This document shows, in pieces, positions 10,620 to 22,060 of a DNA stretch of 64,000 nucleotides (position 1 is the stretch's first letter; every line of letters begins with the position of its first letter). The translations under genes were made by a program, and so were the position numbers. The notes under the pieces were generated by a model that had not been told where the DNA came from, made no database searches, and saw nothing but the letters and a program-made list of their open reading frames with translations. This DNA is from Tubulanus polymorphus (taxonomy: Eukaryota; Nemertea; Palaeonemertea; Tubulaniformes; Tubulanidae), in the NCBI RefSeq assembly GCF_964204645.1, contig NC_134025.1:12219001-12283000 (forward strand). The letters are read 5' to 3'.

Positions 10620-12156
10620 GACAAATGTGCAACAAATAAGATGATAGAGTACTCTGAAACCGGAACCAGAATGGTGATGCCCTACTGCTGACCAAACGCG
10701 ACTAGCTTACTCCAAGCCCGTTCATAGGCCTTCGCGGTTTCCATTGTCACGGCCACTGCTAATAGGCGTCTATAGTGGGCTTATACTTTCTGGTAGCCAA
10801 GACTGGGGAATCGGCGTAGGTTGAGGGTAGGCCTATGGCACTTCCACGCAAAATCGACGAAACTGGAACCGAGAAAGTAGGTCGGGTAAAATGTTATATT
10901 TACCGGGTATGTGTTCGCTAATGAAAAAACAATATTATATTTCAAACACACAGAGATCATCATAGCCTTATCTTGTGATGATTGTTTATTAATCACGTGG
11001 ACCACAGATTAGTTATCAGAATTAAAACATATATCGTAAATAAAATCGTTAAGCGATGAGCCTTCTGGGTACGATAGGTGGTGAATAACCCTAAAACCCC
11101 GGACCTTTTAGGACTACTCCTAGGGGCGAAACGTGGGTTGGGGTACCGTGCGGCATGAATGGCGTCTGAAAAGGACCCAGAACTCAACCGTTGAAAGCTC
11201 TTTGCTGACCCTTTCATGGATCACGTCGGGCGCTCCCTAGCGGACTTGAGGTTATCCATGCATTTGGTAGATGAAGGGCCCGTGAAAAAACTGTCTATGC
11301 GAAAACCAGAGGTAAAACCTTGGATAATAATGTCACGATCCTCGGCCTTGTAATCGTGAATGTACTTTCTTAGTTCGGTAAGTTTGACCAGCGTTGGCAA
11401 ATTATGATTTATAGGCCTGGTCGTTATGCTTATATCCACTCGAGGGGCCTGGCGTTTTTTTGACGCGAGCAACAAGCGGCCGAATGTGGGCCTCTGCATA
11501 ACTTGCATTGATGTGCGTATATGCAAGGTTTACGCGAACAGGATGAGGCGGCGCTATTAAATGCGTAGCAGAATTTGACCGCCTGGGCCAAAGATGCCTG
11601 AAAGGGCTGTTTCATGTTATTACTTCGAGTCTTAGCTTCCAACCACAGCTCCCAAATGAATGGTTGAATAGATTTCGCCCTCACCCACTGATCGATTGAC
11701 TTTATGGTTGTAAGCCTAAGTGTCGCTATCGATACGTGAGGCATTTCCTGACCGGGTGCGGGCAGTACGTTAAAGGAGTACGAGGCATCGAGCTTATGTG
11801 AGAGTACCGCAAAGTTGAGCCATTTCCCTGACCAAATAGTTTCTTTAATTTTATCCGGCACTAACGCATCTAATGCTACCGCAGAAGATAGGAGAAAGCC
11901 CGGTCCGCTCAACTGCGGTTGTTGAGGAATACCCATACTATCGGGTGCAATATAAGGAGATATCCCTGCTTCCGGCGTTTCCAGATCCAGAGCCTGTGGG
12001 ACGGTCTCCTGTTGAGGCGTATTTGTAGCGGTGTTTGCAGGGATGGCATGATTGACCTGAGGTAACAAAGAGACTGCTCTTTCGAGCGTCTCCAGAAGGC
12101 AGTCTGCCCGAGCCTCCTTCTGTATGCCCATTATACACAATGCAGCTATTATTTCT
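10620..12156 (-). mobile_element. deleted DIRS-type retrotransposon unit, copy 1 of a tandem pair
   Basis: In minus-strand order the unit holds: (1) a gag-like ORF (12161-11430) ending in a Cys/His-rich knuckle, CSRKPCIYAHQCKLCRGPH; (2) the start of the DIRS reverse transcriptase ORF (11526 down), with TLVKLTELRKYIHDY, IIIQGFTSGF and NLKSA, then after frameshifts FRVIHHLSYPEGSSLNDFIY; (3) a jump to the N-terminal core-binding part of a tyrosine recombinase, ETAKAYERAWSKLVAFGQQ and ILFVAHLS. The RT palm, RNase H and recombinase catalytic parts are missing, so the unit is non-autonomous. At its upstream edge the recombinase frame of copy 2 runs without a break into this gag frame. Confidence 0.75.
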
Positions 12157-13693
12157 GACAAATGTGCAACAAATAAGATGATAGAGTACTCTGAAACCGG
12201 AACCAGAATGGTGATGCCCTACTGCTGACCAAACGCGACTAGCTTACTCCAAGCCCGTTCATAGGCCTTCGCGGTTTCCATTGTCACGGCCACTGCTAAT
12301 AGGCGTCTATAGTGGGCTTATACTTTCTGGTAGCCAAGACTGGGGAATCGGCGTAGGTTGAGGGTAGGCCTATGGCACTTCCACGCAAAATCGACGAAAC
12401 TGGAACCGAGAAAGTAGGTCGGGTAAAATGTTATATTTACCGGGTATGTGTTCGCTAATGAAAAAACAATATTATATTTCAAACACACAGAGATCATCAT
12501 AGCCTTATCTTGTGATGATTGTTTATTAATCACGTGGACCACAGATTAGTTATCAGAATTAAAACATATATCGTAAATAAAATCGTTAAGCGATGAGCCT
12601 TCTGGGTACGATAGGTGGTGAATAACCCTAAAACCCCGGACCTTTTAGGACTACTCCTAGGGGCGAAACGTGGGTTGGGGTACCGTGCGGCATGAATGGC
12701 GTCTGAAAAGGACCCAGAACTCAACCGTTGAAAGCTCTTTGCTGACCCTTTCATGGATCACGTCGGGCGCTCCCTAGCGGACTTGAGGTTATCCATGCAT
12801 TTGGTAGATGAAGGGCCCGTGAAAAAACTGTCTATGCGAAAACCAGAGGTAAAACCTTGGATAATAATGTCACGATCCTCGGCCTTGTAATCGTGAATGT
12901 ACTTTCTTAGTTCGGCAAGTTTGACCAGCGTTGGCAAATTATGATTTATAGGCCTGGTCGTTATGCTTATATCCACTCGAGGGGCCTGGCGTTTTTTTGA
13001 CGCGAGCAACAAGCGGCCGAATGTGGGCCTCTGCATAACTTGCATTGATGTGCGTATATGCAAGGTTTACGCGAACAGGATGAGGCGGCGCTATTAAATG
13101 CGTAGCAGAATTTGACCGCCTGGGCCAAAGATGCCTGAAAGGGCTGTTTCATGTTATTACTTCGAGTCTTAGCTTCCAACCACAGCTCCCAAATGAATGG
13201 TTGAATAGATTTCGCCCTCACCCACTGATCGATTGACTTTATGGTTGTAAGCCTAAGTGTCGCTATCGATACGTGAGGCATTTCCTGACCGGGTGCGGGC
13301 AGTACGTTAAAGGAGTACGAGGCATCGAGCTTATGTGAGAGTACCGCAAAGTTGAGCCATTTCCCTGACCAAATAGTTTCTTTAATTTTATCCGGCACTA
13401 ACGCATCTAATGCTACCGCAGAAGATAGGAGAAAGCCCGGTCCGCTCAACTGCGGTTGTTGAGGAATACCCATACTATCGGGTGCAATATAAGGAGATAT
13501 CCCTGCTTCCGGCGTTTCCAGATCCAGAGCCTGTGGGACGGTCTCCTGTTGAGGCGTATTTGTAGCGGTGTTTGCAGGGATGGCATGATTGACCTGAGGT
13601 AACAAAGAGACTGCTCTTTCGAGCGTCTCCAGAAGGCAGTCTGCCCGAGCCTCCTTCTGTATGCCCATTATACACAATGCAGCTATTATTTCT
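12157..13693 (-). mobile_element. deleted DIRS-type retrotransposon unit, copy 2 of a tandem pair
   Basis: This repeats 10620-12156 at an offset of exactly 1,537 bp. The encoded gag (236 codons from 13677, start context differing only at the junction), RT-start (12758-13063) and recombinase fragments are the same. The only difference I saw is one base (11386 T, 12923 C), which makes KLTEL become KLAEL. Such identity means a very recent duplication, gene conversion, or an assembly artefact. Confidence 0.75.
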
Positions 13694-13799
13694 AACCCTA
13701 TGAAATGGTTATCTACAGAGACTTTATAGTTTTTTATTCAGGAAGTTTGTGACACAGCTTCTTCTCATATCCACCAACTCTTCTGAATGCACACTGCCA

Positions 13800-14800
13800 C
13801 CAACCTGCTAGACATCTAAGTTGTATAATATTTCAGAGCCATCTTCTTATCAACTGAGTTGATCTGTGGTTTGACTTTCGAGATAATTGTGTCTTAAAGC
13901 ATCTTGCAACTGCAGTATTTTCCAAACCTTATCTTTTTTCTGTTTATCTCTGCCCGTTTGGTTACTGGTACAGTGCAGAGTGGTACCTAGATAATATATT
14001 TTTTCTGTGATATTACATTATCAGCAATCTGGGCTAATTGCTACATCCTCATTGATTTATTTTTACCAGCCCCATCAGTAGGTATATCCCTAACAATTGC
14101 TCCAACTCTCCGACAGTCAAATTTGTAATAGTTGTGTTAGGTCACGTCTAGCAAGCTCATGTATTTGTCAACTGGATGATGTCATCAACTGTAAGTTTAA
14201 GCATTTAGTGACAAAACCTAACTTTATGGTGTCCAAATTTAAGCCTGGTCGACGAATGAAGCTGATTTTCTGTATGATACAGTAGCACTATAGTTTCAAT
14301 GCTTGATGTTTCTTAATGAACGAGCTTGCAGACATGAGCTGGAGGCTCCTGCTCCACTCCTTTATCAAACGTTGGATCCACAGCCGCCCAACCGTCTTCT
14401 AAATCTCTTTGGTCCCTGAGGTTGACTGGAGAGGGTCCACGGCTATCTAGTGCATTATCCCCAAACACTGGACCCTAGCAATAAAACCTAGGAATTACTG
14501 CTTGCGCTTCAAAGATAGTGCTTTTTAATGCGATCTTTGTCATGACAATCCTGCCCTCTTGATAGGATAGTATCTCTCTTGATAGGATAGTATCTTAGAC
14601 TCAGCAATTTGGATGGAGTGGAGGGCATCCCAAAATTCACTGGAATTGGATATCGAGAGTGAACCACAGGGTCCTAAATGTGTATTTGGAACCACCTTGA
14701 AAATTGTTGAAACACTTAATAATGATAACACCCCAATTGGGTCACTCATTTGAGTCATCGCTAGCTTCGGGTCCTGGCTGTTGACAACCAATTATGTTAA
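13800..14800 (-). pseudogene. piggyBac-like transposase remnant
   Basis: Minus-strand translation with many stops gives, in order, DGWAAVDPTFDKGVEQE, TVDDIIQLTNT, LTVGELEQLLGIYLLMGLVK and DKVWKILQLQDALRHN. The phrase 'l...eLe.flGi.llMGlvk' followed by 'DK..ki.pl.dalr.n' is the N-terminal half of the DDE_Tnp_1_7 (piggyBac) transposase. Multiple stops and frameshifts make it dead. A 16-base direct repeat (ACTATCCTATCAAGAG on the minus strand) sits near 14559-14594. Confidence 0.5.
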
Positions 14801-15293
14801 TTCTCATTTGTATAGTGCAAAACAACACCACATCCATGTTTCAATTGGCTTGGGGTAAGGAGCAGTATGTACAGATCTGTTCCGAGATTTGTCAAGGGCA
14901 ATGGCCTGTTATTTGTCACTGCCTGAATTTCTCTAGTGAGTGTTATCTTTGAAATGTATAAATTACTTCCCTTAGACCATTTTATGGTTGATTTGCAAAT
15001 CCTGGTTATTCCTGTAGACTCTGTCGTGTGTGAATGCTTTTAATTTGTCACCCCCTCCGTGGAAGACTTTGTTAACCTGGAAATCTGGTTAATCATAGCA
15101 TTTAAGTGATCCAGTACTTTTCCTCAGTTGAGTCCTTGTTGATCTTATCCCATAATAATCCATAGTTTTGTTGGCATGCCTTATTAGTAGTGTGCTTACA
15201 GGTGAATTTGCTGGTGCAATAGACTCCAGTTGCCTCTGAGGCGACTGTCTCGGATAATCGGATGCCTCGGATCAAAAATAAATACCCTTTTTA
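14801..15293. other. anonymous stretch, no gene recognised
   Basis: There are no long frames and no repeat structure that I can support between the piggyBac remnant and the first tandem-repeat element. Confidence 0.4.
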
Positions 15294-16325
15294 GCCGACT
15301 TGGGACTAAAGTCCCAGCGGGCTTGCGTACAGTTTTCGTCCGTTGTCCGTCCATCTGTCCATCCGTTCGCCTGTAGACGGAATCCAGTTATTTTGGGAAG
15401 TTTTTTGAAAAGACACTTCAATGTAATGTCTTGATATTTGGGTTACACATGTACCTAACCTAGACACATCTTCAGACCTCTGGCCCTGTCAGATTCAAGA
15501 TGGCCAACTGGCAACCATTGTTGTTCGCCAAAATCAGCACTTTTTACACATTTTTCATGGGAAATTTCGAGGGAAATTTTGAAGACAATTCAATCAATTA
15601 TCTTGATCTTTTGTAGGTATTTGTATCCCCCCCCGGGCCCATCAGCATAAGAAAAGTTGTGTCGATCGGACTCGTGATGGCTGTCCTGTGGCTTTTTTGT
15701 GACCAAAAATGTCACTTTTGGCCCGAATTCTGAGTCCTGTAGCTTCCTACAGGTTTGCCATTTTTCATTGAAATTTGTGGTGGCTATTCTATGGAAAAGG
15801 ATCTTTAATACCTAAGACAGATATTTTAGATCTGTCAGTTTAGATCAGACCAATTATCATGCAACTGGCCGCCATCTTGGTGTCATCAGTACTCATTCGT
15901 AGGTGGAAAAAAGTTTTTCCGCATTATATTGATACCTAAGCGTATTTTGTTACCACAATCATTTGCAATCAATGATTATATTCGTACATATGCATATTTT
16001 GTTACGACAATCAATTGCAAAATTCTATGATGACATGTTCTATGATTGTGGTGAGTGTCAAGGTCATTTGGGTTTGCATATGGTCACCAGGGGGCGTTGA
16101 ATAGTATAATAACTTAGTATTTCCATATTATATTGGTACCAAGGCATATATTGTTATCTCAATCAATTGCAAAATTGTAGCTGCTGACATGTTCTTTGAT
16201 TGTGGTGAGTTTCTAGGTTATTGTATTTTTATATGGTCATCAGGGGGCGTTGAATATTGAAATTGTTAGATTGTTAAGCATTTGAAACCCTTTCCAAGTG
16301 GGCATTGTGTCCCTGGACCCCTACT
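15294..16325 (+). mobile_element. tandem-repeat-bearing interspersed element, copy A
   Basis: The left end carries a hairpin (GGGACTAAAGTCCC at ~15301) and a CGTCCGT-rich stretch. The right half contains ~150-bp tandem units marked by TGGTCACCAGGGGGCGTTGA (near 16082 and 16232), and the element ends in a tail around CCAAGTGGGCATTGTGTCCC. The same modules in the same order recur at 18757-22060 and partly at 32812-33125. It has no ORF. Structure with an internal 150-160 bp array recalls 'pearl'/Helentron-associated non-autonomous elements of molluscs; that assignment is inference. Confidence 0.6.
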
Positions 16326-16439
16326 TTCTGTTACGCATTCTCAATTAGAATATATCGCTTGACTCAGGGCGGATCAGGGCGGATTATCGTTCAACTCGGA
16401 GGTTTCTATTGGAACAAACGTTCTTTTCTTTCTCGGACG

Positions 16440-18180
16440 CTGAGAGCACTTCATAAAATTTTTTTTTTTAATGGTTCATTCTGAGTATCGACGGGTACAT
16501 GTATTATATTTCCGACAGTGATCAGATTTACATTCTACAGTACCGTTTTATTTTCGTTCATACATTCAATCACACACATAGTACTCTACCACTTTGAATA
16601 TCTTTCACCGACTAAACTTTATTACACACTATGTTAACAGGGTCATGATACGTGTCATGTTAAGTTTACATGGTTAACACCCCCACTTAAACTTTAATTC
16701 ATGTACACAATATTTTTTACTACAATTCTAATTATAAAACTAAGATAATAATTTCCTTAATAATCTTGTATATAATGTCTCAATATAGTTCAATATAATT
16801 CATACAGAAAACACTTTTGTCAAAAACTGTAATTTTGTTTTCGACACTGGCTTAGTAAGAACATCTGCTAAGTTTTCCTCTGATGGTACGTACTCTAGTT
16901 TTACAACCCCCATTCGTACTTCTTTTCTTATGAAGTGATACCTGATATCGATATGCTTGGATCTCTGATGTTGTACAGGATTGTTTGCTAAAGCTAGTGC
17001 ACCTTGATTATCGCCATACAGCAGCAAAGAATCTACATCAAAGTTCAAGTCTTTTAACAATTGTAGTAGGAACTTCCCCTCGCATATAGCTGATGCTAAA
17101 GGCATGTATTCCACTTCACATGTTGACAATGCAACAGTTGGTTGTTTTCGACTCTTCCAGGAAATGAATGAACTTTCCCCTGATAAACCAAAACAATAAC
17201 CTGTAACACTGCGTCTATCAGCTGCAGCACCCCAGTCTGCATCACAGTAACCAACTAACGATAAACTTTCTGACCTTATGAAAGTCAGACATTGATTCCT
17301 TGTGCCCTTCAAATAACGTAATACACGCTTTGCCATGCTCAGATAGAGTTCAATAGGGCAAGACATGTACTGAGATAACAAAGTTACTACCAAACACAAA
17401 TCTGGTCTGGTAGCTGTCATGATGTAAATTAGACTACCAATTATTTCTTGATACAATTTCAACTCACTGCCTTGCAATAAATTTGACTGAACTACAATCT
17501 TATTGTCCCCTATTTCACAAGGGGTTGATCTCGGTTTACAATTTTCCATCGAGAATCTGGAGAGAATTTTGTCAATATACGGTGACTGACTCATAGATAT
17601 GTAATCTTTTTCGCATTCAAATCTGATACCTAGGAACCATGATAACTTTCCGAGATCTTTCATTTGGAATCTTCTACAAAGACATTGTTTTATATCATCC
17701 AACATACGGTAATCAGTTGTAGCGAAAATGATATCATCTACCCAGATGAGTAGTATTATAATTGACTCTTCAGTGAACTTCATATATACACAATAATCAG
17801 TTCGAGACTGTGTGAACCCTTCATTTATCAAATATTTATGCAATGTTCGATTCCAATTATGACCGCTTTGTTTTAAGCCATACAGCGATTTCTGTAATTT
17901 ACAGACTAAAATTTCACCGTTTTCACCTTTAACAGAATAACCTTCCGGTCATGTTTCTGATCATCGAATTTTACACATCTAACCCTCTTTATAGCTCTAG
18001 TTTCTGGATAGTATACTAGGTACGCAGGACTACCTTTATCGTAACCTATAAATACACCTTTTTCTGACCTAGGGTCAAGCTTTCGTTTGTGTTGAACATA
18101 TGCATAACATGGTGCCCCAAAAACATGCATGTGACTCAAATTTGGCTTTCGACCAGTTAGCATTTCATATGGGGTCTGGT
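16440..18180 (-). mobile_element. Ty1/copia retrotransposon with internal deletion
   Basis: Minus-strand order: end of integrase, 18180-17945 (TPYEMLTGRKPNLSHMHVFG, then GVFIGYDKG), fused directly to the middle of reverse transcriptase (KLQKSLYGLKQSGHNWNRTL), then a 347-codon frame, 17843-16800, with the RT active site WVDDIIFA, LGKLSWFLGI and SQSPYIDKIL, and RNase H motifs YCDADWGAAADRRSVTGYCF, ALSTCEVEY, RSKHIDIRYHFI and NLADVLTKP. A purine tract (AAGTGGGGG) and TGTTAACC near 16685 mark the start of a 3' LTR, with AATAAA inside. The first half of RT is missing and the join is out of frame, so the copy is inactive. No 5' LTR was seen. Confidence 0.85.
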
Positions 18181-18640
18181 ACGATAGAAAATGCATGACA
18201 TGAAAATGACTGTAACGGAATATTCCTACAATGAAAACATGGGAATAATCCACTATTAGAAAATACTAGAAATGGCACAACCTGATAAAACAAGAACTGG
18301 AGAATGTAGGAACGTACACACTGGATTATAAAATAATAATCCAATAGTGGAATATACAAGAAATACCCCTTACTGGAAAATACAGGAAATTGAAAATGTA
18401 GGAATTTCCTGAATATTCCAGTTCCTGCAAAGTGTGATGCATGTTTTTCCGGCATTTTCCTGTTCTTGTACTTTCCAGTTCTTGTTCATTATTGATGTGC
18501 ACATTCTTGTAATTTCATGTCATGCTTTTTCTAGTTCTTGTTTTTTCATGTTGTTCATTTTCAGCATCCTACTGTCTATCGCTGAATGTGCACAACATGA
18601 AAATACAAGAATCCATTAATGATCTTTATATAGAAATTTC
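18181..18640. repeat. fold-back / degenerate repeat block at the copia 5' boundary
   Basis: The segment holds many imperfect copies of CAAGAACTGGAAAATACAAG-like text. The left half (18186-18420) has it in one orientation, the right half (18430-18620) in the other, so the block could fold on itself. It replaces the expected upstream part of the copia integrase, so it is either an insertion or the new flank of the truncated element. Confidence 0.45.
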
Positions 18641-18756
18641 GGGATTTCATCCAGTTTTCAATAAATAATTAATGACAAATGGCCTATAAACATTTGCAAA
18701 AGCAAAAATCATCCACGAAATTATTTATGGTAAAACAATACTTCATGTTTAACCCT

Positions 18757-19520
18757 TCAAACCAGCCGTGCTATGACTTTTTTGTGCCCAAAAATGTCAA
18801 TTTTGGTCTGAATTTTTCATTGCAATTTGTGATAGGTATTCTTTGGAAAGGGATCTTTTTGATCAACCAATTATCACGCAATTGGTGGCCATCTTGGTGT
18901 CATCAGTACTCAATCATAGGTTGTAAAAAGTATTTCCACATTATATTGATACCTAAGCATATTTTGTTACCGCAATCAATTGGAAAGATGTAGCTCATAG
19001 CATAGCACGTAGCTCAGTTCTATGTTACTCGTGAGTTTCAAGGTCATTGGTTTTTGTATATGGTCACCAGGGGGCATTGAATGTTACACTAACTTAGTAT
19101 TTTCATATTGTTTTCTTACCTATGCATATTTTGTTACCATAATCAGTGCAAAGTTGAAGCTCATGACATTGGCTATGAGTGTGGTGAGTTTCAAGGTCGT
19201 TAGTCATTCCATATGGTCACCAGGGGCGTTGAATAGTAGAATAACTTAGAATTTCCTTATTATATTGGTACCTAGGCATATTTTGTTACCATGATCATTT
19301 GCAAAGTTGTAGCTCACGACATGTTCTCTGATTGTGGTGAGTTTCAAGGTCATTGGGTTTTGCCTATGGTCACCAGGGGGTGTTGAATAGTAGAATAAGT
19401 ATTTCCTTATTATTTTAGTACCTAGGCATATTCTATCACAATCTATTACAAAATTGTAGCTGCCGACATGTTCTATGATTGTGGTGAGTTTCAAGGTCAT
19501 TGGTTTTTGTTTATGGTCAC
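18757..19520 (+). mobile_element. tandem-repeat-bearing interspersed element, copy B (left part)
   Basis: This is homologous to 15690-16260 of copy A, including CCATCTTGGTGTCATCAGTA and at least three ~150-bp units centred on GGTCACCAGGGGG (near 19062, 19215 and 19366). It is interrupted at 19520 by a gypsy LTR element and resumes at 21977. Confidence 0.65.
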
Positions 19521-20399
19521 TGTTGTGGGGGCACGTTGCTTTCTCCCCTCGTGTTGTCGTTGTTGGTTCGGATTAATCCGATAAGTGATATCCCTCTGAC
19601 TCCGGAATAATAACAACTCTTCTAGTGGGTCTAAGTTCTTCCTTTATTCTCCCGTACAATGCTTATTCCTTCCTACCGCTCGAATTTTAGGCTTCTCCAC
19701 CACTCTAGCATCTCTCAACCCCCTTACTGTGCTGACCCTCCCTTTTTATCTGATTTCATGTTACTCGCGACGTATACTTCTACATATGTAATACGTCACG
19801 AGTTTATTACTTGTTACTACTTAGCCATACCAGAGCTCAAGGCTGCCGCTATAACCAGCAACCCTATGCAGATACTCACGTCACTTTCACCTATCTTCTA
19901 TTCAGTGTCTTATGTGCGACATAAGCATCTACGTAGGTTGTTTACTAACTTCAGCCACTGCCCTGAACTCTGGCTTCCCTCCCTGTTATGCAAACTACTA
20001 ATTTATCACCCCAATACTATCCCCCTCTCCAGACGATTGGTCTCCAATCGCCAAAAATCCACAAGACCCCATTGTGTTTCAAAAAATCGTTTCAAAAGTA
20101 CATAGGGTTCAGAACATCATTCCTAAGCCACATCTCTTACATACACAAATCCAGCCCAAGGTAATTAAAATTACACAAAATCTTCAGAACACAAGACTAA
20201 TGATACACAACTACCACATCGTTCATCAATTTACAACATCTGTATAGTACCCATAAATTACAATTTCTGACCCTTACACCTATTCCCGAATTACCCGATC
20301 TTTCCTCACACAACTTTTGGGCACTTTCCGTCTGTATAGCTCTGGATAGCTGCCCTAAGCCATCCTTGCCCCTGTCCTAATTATTCTGCTGGTGTTGGT

Positions 20400-20600
20400 T
20401 CACATTCTGACGGCAGTATCTCCTAATATGTCATGGTCGTCCACACTGATAACAAATAATGTCTCTACTCGTAGCCATACGGGCGGGTGTCGGCGGTCCC
20501 CTGCAATTCCTGGCCATATGTCCTAACATAATACACCGGTAACATCGGCCACTAAACGTAGGGTTTCGAAATCCAGTGTCCGTAGTTCCATTTCGCGCGT
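20400..20600 (-). pseudogene. detached gag nucleocapsid with two CCHC knuckles
   Basis: This lies directly downstream of the gag stop, in a different frame. The first knuckle, CYRCIMLGHMARNC, is a perfect CX2CX4HX4C. The second keeps all four ligands but has an in-frame stop inside the X4 loop. It is inactive unless rescued by frameshifting and readthrough. Confidence 0.65.
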
Positions 20601-21380
20601 TCATTGGTGATGTATACGTGATCGAAAAAAAGCTTGATTTCCCTGCGCCATCGGTTGCTCCTTCCTCTGCTTAATCTCCAGCTGATCGATTCTAGTTTTC
20701 AGCTGATCCCACTCGGCGTTCGATGTTCCGATTTGACTGATACCAGGGCCATCCATCTTCATCATTTGGACTACGTTACTTGCCATTTTGATGGCTTTGT
20801 CCAGATCCTCTGGCATTTGCATCCAGACTATTTTCCGTATGTCCGCGGAGAGACCGTCAATAAATGTACTAAGTGTCACGTGCGCGGGTAATTCCAGTTC
20901 ATTCGCTCTCTGTTTAACATCGTCTGCGAAATTGTCTACTGTTTGGCCTGAAACCATGCGCATGTGTTTCAGCTGGTGAGTTTTTATTATTTTCCGATCC
21001 GGGTTATTATATCGCTGGTTAAATGCCTTTAACAAGTCATTCCACACGCGTTTCTTTTCTTTATCGACGCCTAAATACCACGATCGGGCTTCTCCCCTCA
21101 AAAACAAGGGAAAGCTCCTCAGTATCTGACGGTCAGACCATGCCATGAGTTTTACGTATTGTAGAAATGCGTCTAACCATGGTTCAGGATCATCTGTTCC
21201 GTCAAAATGTTCTGGTTTCAGCCCCCTTACGCCTTTTGGCACGATGATTATTTCATCGTCGCTATCATCTTTGTCCGCTCGTTCTACAGCTGGATTGGCT
21301 GGTCCCACGGCCGGTTGCTGTCCCGCGTTTGCCATGCACAACAGTTGTGCTTTTCTTTTAACGGGTTGGTTATAAAACAT
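20601..21380 (-). CDS. gypsy gag polyprotein, truncated by stop
   Basis: The 259-codon frame contains gag hallmarks: LKPEHFDGTDDPEPWLDAF, PLFLRGEARSWYL, WNDLLKAFNQRY, and HMRMVSGQTVDNFADDV, typical of a Ty3/gypsy capsid region. The more likely start is the internal MANAGQQ methionine. After the stop at 20601, in another frame, comes a zinc knuckle CYRCIMLGHMARNC, and then a second, CYQCGRP-stop-HIRRYC, broken by a stop. A frameshift has therefore separated capsid from nucleocapsid. Confidence 0.8.
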   Translation of the reverse strand: MFYNQPVKRKAQLLCMANAGQQPAVGPANPAVERADKDDSDDEIIIVPKGVRGLKPEHFDGTDDPEPWLDAFLQYVKLMAWSDRQILRSFPLFLRGEARSWYLGVDKEKKRVWNDLLKAFNQRYNNPDRKIIKTHQLKHMRMVSGQTVDNFADDVKQRANELELPAHVTLSTFIDGLSADIRKIVWMQMPEDLDKAIKMASNVVQMMKMDGPGISQIGTSNAEWDQLKTRIDQLEIKQRKEQPMAQGNQAFFRSRIHHQ

Positions 21381-21976
21381 AAACCAGAGTTTTTATAAAT
21401 CGAATCAAAGTATTTTGTTTATAATGTCACTCACCACTAGCTTGGCTGCGAGACCGGAATTCTGCTGCTATTCTCCACCAGTGTTATGGGGGCACATTGC
21501 TTTCTCCCCTCGTGTTGTCGTTGTTGGTTCCGATTAATCCGATAAGTGATATCCCTCTGACTCCGGAATAATAACAACTCTTCTAGTGGGTCTAAGTTCT
21601 ACCTTTATTCTCCCGTACAATGCTTATTCCTTCCTACGCTTGTATTTTAGGCTTCTCCACCACTCTAGCATCTCTCAACCCTCTTACTGTGCTGACCCTC
21701 CCTTTTTATCCTATTTCATGTTACTTGTGATGTATACTTCTACATATGTTATACGTCACAAGTTTATTACTTGTTACTACTTAGCCATACCAGAGCTTAA
21801 GGCTGCCGCTATAACCAGCAACCCTACGCAGATACTCACGTCACTTTCACCTTTCTTCTATTCAGTGTCTTATTTGCGACGTAAGCATCTACGTAGGTTG
21901 TTTACTAACTTCAGCCACTGCCCTGAACTCTGACTTCCCTCCCTGTTATGCAAACTACTAATTTATCACCCCAATA

Positions 21977-22060
21977 GTCACCAGGGGGCGTTGAATATTG
22001 AAATTGTTCGATTGTTGAGTATTTGAAACCACTTCCCAAGTGGATATGGTGTCCCTGCTC
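21977..22060 (+). mobile_element. tandem-repeat-bearing element, copy B (right tail)
   Basis: This continues copy B after the gypsy insertion: GTCACCAGGGGGCGTTGAAT, then the same tail as copy A (AAGTGGATATGGTGTCCCTG versus AAGTGGGCATTGTGTCCCTG). Confidence 0.65.

Larger units (their letters stand above)
19516..21981 (-). mobile_element. non-autonomous Ty3/gypsy LTR retrotransposon (gag only) with target duplication
   Basis: Two direct LTRs flank the element: 19521-20016 (496 bp) and 21482-21976 (495 bp), nearly identical. A 5-bp target duplication GTCAC lies at 19516-19520 and 21977-21981. On the minus strand the 5' LTR (21976-21482) is followed by a tRNA-primer-like site beginning TGGTGGAGAATAG, and the 3' LTR (20016-19521) is preceded by the purine tract GGAGAGGGGGATAG. 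The interior of ~1.46 kb holds gag only; pol is absent. It splits copy B of the tandem-repeat element, so it inserted later. Confidence 0.9.
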
